Assembly (NCBI GenBank): GCA_965644315.1
Contig: CBFFRQ010000091.1
Location: 62,001 to 126,000 of the forward strand
DNA: 64,000 nucleotides
Reading direction: 5' to 3'
DNA from: Caecitellus pseudoparvulus
Taxonomy: Eukaryota; Bigyra: Bicosoecida
The notes beneath the pieces are model-generated. The model saw only the letters and a list, made by a program, of their open reading frames with translations, was not told the DNA's origin and ran no database searches. Numbering within the stretch: the stretch's first letter is position 1; every line of letters starts with the position of its first letter. Shown piece after piece: positions 55,759 to 64,000 of the stretch. The position numbers were made by a program, and so were the translations under genes.

Positions 55759-58700
55759 CTACTCTGACTTCGGCAACTGCCTCCGAGGCAAGGGCGATGA
55801 CTCTTCAATACTGACTGAAAGGTGGGATTCCAGTGACTTCATCTCGGGGGGCAGGAACCCGTCCTTAAACACTCCGAAGAAGCCAGGGATCTCAACGGCC
55901 TGTAAGTCATGGTGCTCTTTTCCCTCGTCCTGGCCCTTGGATGTGCAATAGATGAAGTAGACCTTCACATCATCTTCAGATCGGATTAGTGTCATGAGAG
56001 GAGGCTCCGTGCTGCTCCCAACCTGTGCATCAGAGTGGGGCTGCACTTCCATGGCCTCAGCCTCAACGCCAGGCATGTCGGACGCTGCTTCGGATGCCTC
56101 ACTGACGTCGTCGGCGGCCTCTTGCCCAAGGTCTGTGGGTGACGCACTTTCCTCGAAAATAGCTGCTGAGAGCACTGGATCTCTGGCAGCTTGAGTTGTC
56201 GCCAGTCGAAGCAACTCTGCCGTGGCCGCCCCAACTTGCTGACGTTGCTCCTCACCCAGCATCGTCGGATCTGTGGTTATCCCGGTGAAGTGGCCGGTGG
56301 TCGCACGTGCCTCAATTGTGCAGTTCAGGTCAATGGGGACCCCAAACATCCACAAGATGGAGTTCGCCATCGTTGTCTTCTGCTGACCTCGCTTCCCAGC
56401 TGCCTGCGTGAACTTCACCCTGTTCCCGTCCAATTCTGTGTGGTAGTTCAGATTGCACGCAAGGTTGGCAATGTCTTTTAGCGTGTTCGGAAGCTTCAAC
56501 TTCTTCAAGTCTTTCGGGGGGACGCCGGCGAACTTCAGCTTCTCCAGGGTTCTCCCGTAACCGTGCACGGACAGGGAAGAAATGGTGGTCTCGATGAAGG
56601 CCACCTCCAGCTGCCCCTGCTCCGACTCCTTCGGCCGTCTGAATACAACGAAGTCAACTGCTGGAAAGACGTGGGGAGTGCGCACCACATGCGTGTTCCC
56701 AGGCTCCAGGTTCTGCACAATCTGCACGTCCATTGGAGACAAGCCAGCCCCTGTCACCTCAAGCTTGACCCTTTCCGCCGGGAACGAGTCCTTGTCCAGC
56801 CCAAAGGAGTACGTCCGCAGCATCTCAATCGGGGGCTCGCCAGCATCCTTCGACAGTGGCGTGTACTCTGATCCGAACAGCCCCAGCTCCAACAGGGTCG
56901 TCACCGAGTCCTCGAACAGTTGCCCTGTGCCAAAGTCGGTCGCCCCTGACAGCAATGCCTCCCACGCCTTCTTCTTCGCCGGGTCGTGGCGGTTACTCGC
57001 AGCTTCTGTGTGCTTCTGGAACAGAGCTCGCATGTAGGCGTGCCTCGCTGTGTGCGACGAAAATTCCACATTGTCCTCCAACGCAAGCTTGTTCGGTCTT
57101 ATCCTCGAGAGGATCGAGGACGCTGCCAAGGAGTGATTCCAAAACACCGACAGTCCACCCGCGTTGCCCGCAAGCTCCTTGAGCGACTTGTCGGAGAAAT
57201 GATCGAAACAGCGACTCTGCATGCTCTCCATGCTTTCCTTCCAAGCGTCATGGAGCACGTTGAAGAACCACTCTTCTGGGTTCGCCGCCAATCCACGCTC
57301 TTTCAACAAACTGGCGATTTCAGCTTTACTCTTACTGCGATCCTCGATCTTTCTACGATCCTTCTCCTGGTCGCCTGCAATCTTGACAACCCGACGCAAA
57401 CTCCGAGGAACCCCGCCCAACGAATGGATCAGTTTCCGAAGGAGCTCCCGTTGTTTGTCGTCTTTCACGACAGTCAAGGCAAGGGGCGGAAGCTGAAGCG
57501 AAGTGTCTTCACCCGCCCAACTGTCAATAACCCGTGCTTTCTTGCCTGTATACGTAAGCCCCTCAGGCACCTCATACTCGGCCGGCCCCAGCATGAGCTT
57601 GAGCGCCAAGCTCGGGTCCAGCCGCTGCATCTCGAAGAAGGGGTGCTCTTTGTCAGCTGAAGAGGACGTGTCAAAAGCCTTGTTCAATGTCTGGTTCGTC
57701 TGACGGAGTGCTGCAGCGTGGAAGTCAGGGGAAAAGGCGACCACCTTGCTCGCACTTGAGTTCCAGCTCATCAAGCGCTTCAGCGATTCCCACCACCTTA
57801 CATGCTCCGTATGCTTCTTCACCAGCTGCCTGTGCAGGCGGTTGGCTTCATCAATGATGAAAGCACTTGGCAACCCCCCCTTCTCGATTGGTGTGTAGTC
57901 ACCTGCGTTGTATATTGAGTCTTCCACGAAAGCTCGGAGGAACGCATGGTGTGCATCGGTACCATGCATGCCAATCTCAGCAATCTGCTGACACAGCTCG
58001 GGAGTCCGCACACTCCTGCCACATGAGAACGAGAATCCCCCCTGAAGAAGTCGCTCAAGGAGCTTGTCAAACTTGTCAGAGTTTGGAGCGAGCACTTCTG
58101 ACTCTGACAAGTACATGACATCGCCCCCAGCCCCGATCCCGATCATCGCTGCAAGAGCCCGCAGAGAAGCAGACTTCCCCGTCCCGTGCACGGCAGTTGT
58201 CATGGTACCAAGCTGTGCTCCAAGGCAGTTGTATGCTGCCTTCACGAGCAGCTTTGCACGTGAGCGAGTCAGAACATACGTCGTAAACGTCAACTCCTCT
58301 AGTGGCACTTCAGACTCAGGCAGGTGAAGGAAGCCGTGTGCACCGGGCCTCAAGCCTGGCAATGTCACCCCGTCCAGCGGGAGGCTGGTCAAGTCAGTTT
58401 TCTCGTCTTTGAGCAGGAAAGGCAGCGATACCCAGATGGGAATTCGCAGCACTGCAGCTTTGAACTCGCCGTCGACAAAGATAGGGTAGCATCCAGTGCT
58501 CCACTTGATGTCCTTCACTGGGTCAACGCTATCCTTGAACTTTTTGTCTTTCTTAAGTCGCGCTGCGGTCAAGGGTGACTCGGGGCGAAAGGCATGCACG
58601 ACGTCCCAGTACCACGCATCTTGGGTGGTGAAGGCACGTTCAACATTGAGCAGCCAGCCAAAGTTGTCAGTCAATATTTTATGCTTCTTTCGGTTCATCT

Positions 58701-60063
58701 TAAGGAGCCTGTCGATGTAGCTTGCATCCGTGACCCCCGCGGTCTTGAGCAGCGCTCGAGCCTTGGCCTTGCCGTTTCGTTTCGCAATCAAGAGTGCGCG
58801 AAGCGGGAGCCCCAAATTCACGACCTTGTGCTTCCGCACTGCTTCGTTGAACCACGCAGAGCGGATAGCCTTCTCAAGTTGCTTTGGAAGCCTCGAATCT
58901 GGCAAGTGCTCAGGGGCCTCAGACACCAACTTCCTGCTGTACTCGGCGGGGTCGTGTGCCGCCAGGCTTGACACTGATTGGTTACAGAGGTTGAACACAA
59001 TGTGAGTCCGCTCGTCAGGGGACTTATGGTGCTGCAACATTTCCATGGATGTGCTGATGATTCCACTTTCCTTCAAAATCTTCCACAGCTCGGGCCCCGC
59101 CTTGGCCTGTGCAAAGCAAAGGAAGAAGCCGAAGTGCAAAAATATCAGCAAACAGGCAAGTCAAATGCTCAACTCACTTCACATGCTTGCATAGCACTCT
59201 TCGTGTCTGCAATTAACTTTCGTCTCTTCGCTTGCTCAGCTTTCAGTGCCTTCTGCCTCTCCACTTGCTCAGCTTCCAGTGCCTTTTGCCTCTCCACTCG
59301 CTCAGCTTGACTTACCTCTCGGCGTCGATTGAGTTCTTCGTTCAGAGCGTTGTCTGCTTCGAGACGCTGCGTGTAATACTCCCCTGCTTTGGCCAGCATA
59401 TCTGGCAGATCTATGACCCAAGCCTTCGAGCTGGCGTTCTGCAGCTCGATACCCAGGTCTGTGAGGTAGTTTTCGCCCCTGGCCAGCCTCAATGAAGCAT
59501 TGATCGGAACGGACAGCAGAGACGAAAGGAGTTGCGTCTGCACGTCCATGGCATTCTTCTCCGTCCGAAGCGCGAACTCAAGTTGACGTATGAAGCCGCA
59601 TGAAGCGAAGGTCTGGAACAGGAGAGTGTCAGGAGGCGTCTGGGAAGAAAGCGAAGTCGAGTGAAGGGTGTGGTGACTCGCCCAAGCACGGCCCGCGCGC
59701 AAGGTCACGCACCTCCAGCTTCTCGAGGGCTGCCAGAGCCAGTCTTAGTGGAAGCTCTCCTTGTGTTTCTTCAAGCTCAGACAAAGCCACAAGCAACTTC
59801 TCCCTCTTCTTCTCCGGAAGCTGTCCCCACCATGACGTGCTCGGAAGCACATCGCTGGCCAACCGAGGCCCCTCCACTGCAGCACTAGCCACAGATGAAG
59901 CATGACGCACCAGGCTGGGTGCCTTGTGCGCCTGGGGTGCGTGTGGTGGAGGCCAAAGCACTGGAGCAGGAGCAAATTCCGCCCCAACACTGCGCAACGC
60001 CAACAAGGGCCGCAATGACGCCCCCAGGCCACGGGACAAAGCCAAGACAGCCTTCAAACTCAT
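55759..60063 (-). CDS. Crinkler/RHS-like P-loop NTPase with C-terminal nuclease-like region (copy 2)
   Basis: Exons 60063-59713, 59639-59178 and 59106-55759 give 1386 residues, the same architecture as copy 1. The last exon is exactly the same length in both copies (3348 nt including the stop), and the Walker A (VHGTGKS) and Walker B (FIIDEANR) motifs are identical, as is EVAFIETT in the nuclease-like region. Relative to copy 1 the second exon is 66 nt longer because of an in-frame repeat of AEQVERQKALE-like units, extending a coiled coil, and the presequence-like N-terminus is slightly changed (SLVRHASSVASAAVE kept). Frame and motif conservation despite many substitutions suggests that both copies are functional. 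The 5' flank carries a 203-codon minus-strand frame of doubtful status. Confidence 0.7.
59221..59310 (-). repeat. 33-bp in-frame repeat specific to copy 2
   Basis: About 2.5 copies of a 33-base unit encoding AEQVERQKALE in the second exon of copy 2. Copy 1 has a single degenerate version (REAERVKRQELIADTK). The expansion accounts exactly for the 22-residue difference between the two second exons. Confidence 0.85.
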
Positions 60064-61331
60064 GCTACGCCGTCGATGTGTGCAGATTCCGACGATGCTC
60101 GCTCACTCGTCAAGGCCGTGCTGGTGCGGAAGCGTGCCGACTCCGAGCAGCGCAGAGCTGCACAGAGCGGAGGTGAGGCAGGGTTCAACACAATGCCCCA
60201 AGCGTACAGTACACAGGCTGTGCTATTTGAGTTGCGGGAATCCCGATTGTTGTTTGTTTGCTTCCATATCACCGTTGCACAGCCCTAGCAAGCCAGTTGG
60301 GACATGAGATGGTGCTTTTCGATGTGCGAATGATGTAAAAATGCGTCTGAAGGTGCAGACGCAAAGGAAGCACCGCCAAATCTTGAACGAAGACACGTGG
60401 CGCCTGCACTAGCAGACAAGACGAACAATGTGGCCTCTGAGATCCCAGCAACTCGTCCCTCGCTTCACTCGCCCCCCGCACACAACGCGGATGACGGCGA
60501 AGTATGTCAGCATTCAAACGGCCAAGCGCCAAACGACACTGAAGCCCCCACGAGGCATTCAACACAAGGAGCACGCTCTTGCACTTGTGGCCCTGTCGAG
60601 CACCGACACCGCAAGCAGCAAGCCTGCCTGCCAAGCTCTGCAAGCTTCCAGCGAGCAAGCTGCCGTGGCTACGATGTGGACGGACTCGCCCGCCACGATT
60701 GACGGATCTCACGCTACACCACGCAACGCACCGAGTCCAACAGCGGTCCATCTCACAAGCTGCACGGAGAGATGCTGTCCAAAGTGCGACTGAGTTGTGA
60801 ACCTCGTGCAGTGCGGGCCAGGCTGCAAGGTAGCATGCTCGCACAGAGGCCAGCCACTGCCGGGCCCAAGCCCCGAACACTGCAGACCACCAAGTGGCCC
60901 CTCCTCAAACGACACCACACAGCGTATCTGTCCACACAAAGCCCATTCCACGTCAAGCCCTACCCTGTGATACCCCCGCAGGGTCCTTGCCCGCAGAGAG
61001 ATTGAAGGCTGGCGCTGAGCTCGGCAGCCACGTACTTTGCCATTCTGCACCCACGACGGTGGTTACCGAGACCAAACCGTTAGCCCTTGCATCACAAACA
61101 CCAGGACACCTTTCTTGTGCTTTTAGTTTTCGTGTGAAGCGGCACTTGCAGCACTTCGTCAAGACGAAGAGACATGGATACCCGCACTCGATTCTATTTG
61201 CCAGGCCAATGCACCCCCCCTCCCTAAAACGAATGAGGCCATTGAACTTGGGGGTTCTGTGACGACTGCGGGTGCGTCGAGGGTGCTCATCTGAGCTGTG
61301 TGTGCAGACGTACCCCCCTGTGCAGCATGCG
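60064..61331. other. Upstream flank of crinkler-like copy 2
   Basis: Shared with copy 1 up to about 61205, then about 125 bases of unique sequence before the next gene. A minus-strand frame at 60880-60269 (203 codons) contains stretches also readable in copy 1, but only across frame changes there, so a pseudogene or chance frame is as likely as a gene. Confidence 0.45.
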
Positions 61332-64000
61332 ATGGCTGCCCCGCTGGTCCACATGCATGTGAAGGCGGGCCACGGGCAGCAACATTTGCTGGAGCTGTTG
61401 GAGGGACAGGACGCAGGGGAATGTGCAGCAGCCTTTGTTCGGCGTCATGGCCTCCCAGATCACGCTGCAGAGGTGCTGACAAGCCAGCTGGAGGCCCAGG
61501 CTGCGGTGGCCCGGCAAAAGCTGGCTGAGACTCGAAACGCGCGCGGCGAAACGCTGCCGAGGCAGGCCGCAGCGCCTCCCCCCTCGTGTGCTTCAGGCCA
61601 GCAGGAAAGCATAGATGCCGATAGATCTGATACGTACGAGGCGTCCATGTGGCGGGGCAGTGACGCTGATGCAGGGTCGGTCAGCGTGGGTTCGTTGGGA
61701 GATGTGACTTCAGCTTTGGGCCTGCCAAGCCCAAACGTCGCCGTGGCACCCGCTAACTCTCCAGGCGGGGGTAGTGCCATGACTGCCAGCTCCCGCATGA
61801 TGGCCCAAGATGACTTTCAGCGGGAATTGCAGTTCAACGCGGTGCGCGAGGCAGCGGCGGCTGCCCTGGAGGCAACTGCGGCCAAAGCGCGCCGGCGCCC
61901 GCGCCCCCCCTCGGCGCCCACAGGCACTGACCCAGACGCCCCCATGCCGGCAGTGTACAACCGCCTGGTCAAAGATGCGCGTGACCGCGCGGCAGCAGAG
62001 CCTATGGCGGACACAGCGGAAGAGGCTCCTGCCAAGCCAGGGCTGCACCTGCGGCCACATCTGGACCGTGGCGCCCCTGAGTCGCCACCAGAGCACTCCT
62101 GGCCTGCCGTGCGACCGAGCAGTGAGCAGGATGCACGGAGTCTGCCCTCCTATGCTGCCAGCACGGTGTCACAAGGCAGTGCTGCGCAGGTGGCGTGGGC
62201 AGGGGGGCCGGGGGGGGCCGACCCGGGCAGGGCCGTTACTGGGTGGGTCTGCCCCGCCTGTGGCCACGCCAACTTGCCAGGGGAGGAGCTGTGCACTGCC
62301 TTGCTCAAGTGGGGTGCTGCTCTGCGGCACACTGACGGCCGAGTGCTGCGCTTCAAATCGGCACGGCGAAGGGGCGGCGGGGGGGGGACTGGTGCACCGG
62401 ACCCGCCGCGGGCGGTTAGCCCGCCACCGGAGCAGCCTGCATCCCCAGCACCGCCGGCCCCCCTGCCCACCTTTTCGTTTCCATCGCCTGACCAGGCTCT
62501 TACCGGCAAGGTGTCCCCGGCAGCCAGTGGGGTATCAGGCCACTCCCCCACCCAAGCTGCCGCAGCAAGGGCAAGTGTGCGGCCTGATGCACGGCCTGGC
62601 CCAGAGCGAAGCACACAACCTGGACCGGAGGTGGACAGGGAGGCAGCCCCCCCTTCGCCCACGGAGCATGCCGCCAAGGCCAGCCAGGGCATGTGGGCGG
62701 AGGATGTCATGCGCGGCAACGTGTTGGCGCCGGGCTGGCAGCGCGTGTGTGGCGCGCGCCGCCCGCACCACCACATGCCGCTCGTGTCCCGCCCCGCCCG
62801 CCCAGGCCACGTGCAGGCGCGTGCGGCAGCTGCCGCCCAGCGCAGGGAGGCGCTAGCACAGGAGGCCGCGGCCGCCGCGACCCGGGAGTGCACCTTCGCA
62901 CCGGCGCTGAACCGGCGGTCCCTGCGCCTGGCAGCCGCACGGGACAGGGCAGAGGCCGCATGGCAGAGCATGGCAGCGCAGGTGGGTGGCCCGGTGCCCG
63001 CCTCAGCCCGCTCGGTGCGCCAGGCGCCGCAGACCCTGCGTCTGCGCGTGACCAAGGCCCAGCCCGCCGCCGCTGGCGCCGCGCCCCCCCCGCCACAGGC
63101 CGCCAACACAGCCTGCCTGCACGCCCTGCATGCCGAGGCGGAGACACGGCGGGCGCGGCGGCGGCAGCTGCAAGCAGATGCTGCCGCAGCCGCGTCAGCC
63201 GCCGCTCGACCGCGCCCATCCCGCGCCAACGACGCGCTGGCCCAGGAGTTCGTGCGGCGCGTGGCGGCAGACACATTTGCACTGCTGGCTGCTGCAGCCA
63301 GGGTGCCTGCCGCAGACCGGGACCGGAAAGGTGCGGAGCTGGGGGCGTTGCTGGCACAATATGCAGCGGCGCTGCCGCCTGCACCACGTCTCTACCCCCC
63401 TGATCACCCGGGTGGCGCGTGGCTGGGCGTGTTGGCGCCGCCCCTCCAGCGCCACGCCAAGGCGGCAGTGGAAGCGGCTGGGCCACGGGGCGTGGATGTC
63501 CAGGGCTTCACCAAGGCATGGGTGCGGTCTCTGGCCCAGGCGCGGGCACGGGCCACGCGGGTGGTGCTGCCTCCAGGCCGCCCAGCCTGGGTCCTGGCTG
63601 GGAATGAGCTGAGGGCGCTGCAGCGGCAAGTGGTCAGGGCGCGGCAGACGCCGCCAACCTCCCCACCAGACACACCTGCCGCTGCGGAGCCATTGGCAAC
63701 CACCCAAGCAAGTGCTGCTGCCCAGGGCCACACGACGGCTGATGCTTCGTCCTCCCCGGCTCCCGCCGCCTCAGGCGACAGCAGCCAACATGACGCAGAG
63801 AGCGAGCCTGGTGATGTGGCAGATGCAGCTGGTGCCACGTACAAGCCCCGGCTCAGCCGGGAGTCAAGGCGCCTCGTCGCAGTAGCCCGGGCGGCAGCCA
63901 AGTCCGCTGGGGAGCCAGCGCTGCCAGTGCACGAGCGCTTGCTGGCTCAGGGCCAGGAGTACGCCAAGCGCGCCGCAGCGCAAAGTGCCAAGGCCGCAGC
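61332..64000 (+). CDS. Ala/Arg-rich protein with RanBP2-like zinc finger, 3' end off the window
   Basis: Open frame from the ATG at 61332 to the right edge, at least 889 codons with no stop. The N-terminus (PLVHMHVKAGHGQQHLLELLEGQDAGECAAAFVRRHGL) resembles a small ubiquitin-like module found at the start of many protist cytoskeletal or ciliary proteins; this is remembered pattern similarity only. Near residue 305, WVCPACGHANLPGEELC looks like a RanBP2-type zinc finger, but the fourth ligand is missing (CTAL where CxxC is expected). Later blocks TFAPALNRRSLRLAA and TYKPRLSRESRRLVA are variants of one short motif. Most of the rest is Ala/Arg/Pro-rich. An acceptor-like CAG lies about 23 bases before the ATG, so an upstream coding exon is possible. 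Confidence 0.65.
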   Translation, partial: MAAPLVHMHVKAGHGQQHLLELLEGQDAGECAAAFVRRHGLPDHAAEVLTSQLEAQAAVARQKLAETRNARGETLPRQAAAPPPSCASGQQESIDADRSDTYEASMWRGSDADAGSVSVGSLGDVTSALGLPSPNVAVAPANSPGGGSAMTASSRMMAQDDFQRELQFNAVREAAAAALEATAAKARRRPRPPSAPTGTDPDAPMPAVYNRLVKDARDRAAAEPMADTAEEAPAKPGLHLRPHLDRGAPESPPEHSWPAVRPSSEQDARSLPSYAASTVSQGSAAQVAWAGGPGGADPGRAVTGWVCPACGHANLPGEELCTALLKWGAALRHTDGRVLRFKSARRRGGGGGTGAPDPPRAVSPPPEQPASPAPPAPLPTFSFPSPDQALTGKVSPAASGVSGHSPTQAAAARASVRPDARPGPERSTQPGPEVDREAAPPSPTEHAAKASQGMWAEDVMRGNVLAPGWQRVCGARRPHHHMPLVSRPARPGHVQARAAAAAQRREALAQEAAAAATRECTFAPALNRRSLRLAAARDRAEAAWQSMAAQVGGPVPASARSVRQAPQTLRLRVTKAQPAAAGAAPPPPQAANTACLHALHAEAETRRARRRQLQADAAAAASAAARPRPSRANDALAQEFVRRVAADTFALLAAAARVPAADRDRKGAELGALLAQYAAALPPAPRLYPPDHPGGAWLGVLAPPLQRHAKAAVEAAGPRGVDVQGFTKAWVRSLAQARARATRVVLPPGRPAWVLAGNELRALQRQVVRARQTPPTSPPDTPAAAEPLATTQASAAAQGHTTADASSSPAPAASGDSSQHDAESEPGDVADAAGATYKPRLSRESRRLVAVARAAAKSAGEPALPVHERLLAQGQEYAKRAAAQSAKAA

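Larger units (their letters stand above)
55505..61205 (-). repeat. Segmental duplication, copy 2 (crinkler-like gene plus flanks)
   Basis: Second copy of the segment at about 4800-11170, same orientation, about 50 kb away. Coding exons, introns, about 240 bases of 3' flank and about 1.1 kb of 5' flank align. It lacks the roughly 750 bases present in copy 1 at 10192-10940: here CAAGCCCTACCCTGTGAT runs almost directly into GTCCTTGCCCGCAGAG near 60984. Substitutions are scattered along the whole length, so the duplication is not very recent. Confidence 0.85.

Noticed and set aside
61810-62856. Plus-strand frame of 348 codons and minus-strand frames over 62150-63486
   Set aside because: All overlap the continuous frame from 61332 to the edge, which has a better amino-acid composition and a zinc-finger motif.

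Overview
This window is nuclear DNA from a GC-rich microbial eukaryote. Most genes are split by short GT-AG introns, mostly 60-110 nt (range 41-220). Donors are usually GTGCGT or GTGAGT and acceptors often end in CGCAG or CACAG. The gene set includes a plant-type NCL Na+/Ca2+ exchanger, condensin II subunit H2, the EARP subunit VPS50, UNC-50, eIF5, RAD6, CCT-theta and a protein kinase with an HRDLSLEN catalytic loop of the kind common in oomycetes. Together with crinkler/RHS-like NTPases this suggests a protist, plausibly a stramenopile or another SAR lineage. I cannot name the species.

Layout, left to right. 1-1512 (-): unrecognised gene running off the left edge. 1803-3907 (-): EF-hand Na+/Ca2+ exchanger. 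4800-11170: first copy of a large duplicated segment with a crinkler/RHS-like NTPase gene (5043-9275, -). 11686-18090: condensin-2 H2, UNC-50, a small basic protein and a protein kinase, all (+). 18090-21641 (-): a signal-peptide membrane protein and a 3-keto-steroid reductase-like SDR. 21964-31930 (-): a roughly 10-kb gene for a coiled-coil protein holding two unrelated tandem-repeat arrays. 32148-37001 (-): an ISWI remodeller with an N-terminal HMG box. 37437-47965 (+): a proline/serine-rich protein, eIF5 and VPS50. 47990-54670: a nuclear-like protein (-), a 109-residue protein (+), a basic-tailed protein (-), RAD6 (+) and CCT8 (-). 55500-61205: second copy of the duplicated segment, same orientation. 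61332-64000 (+): zinc-finger protein running off the right edge.

Most genes are conserved housekeeping functions: chromatin (ISWI, condensin II, RAD6), protein folding (CCT), translation initiation (eIF5), membrane traffic (VPS50, UNC-50), sterol metabolism (SDR) and calcium homeostasis (NCL). They are tightly packed, and three convergent pairs have only 17-49 nt between stop codons. The accessory material is the pair of crinkler-like genes, about 50 kb apart, less GC-rich than their neighbours and apparently carrying mitochondrial-type N-termini, plus the repeat-array gene. In that gene each array carries exactly three single-C contractions, so the reading frame is broken inside each array and restored on leaving it. 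Exon boundaries below were inferred by eye from frame, splice signals and remembered family alignments.
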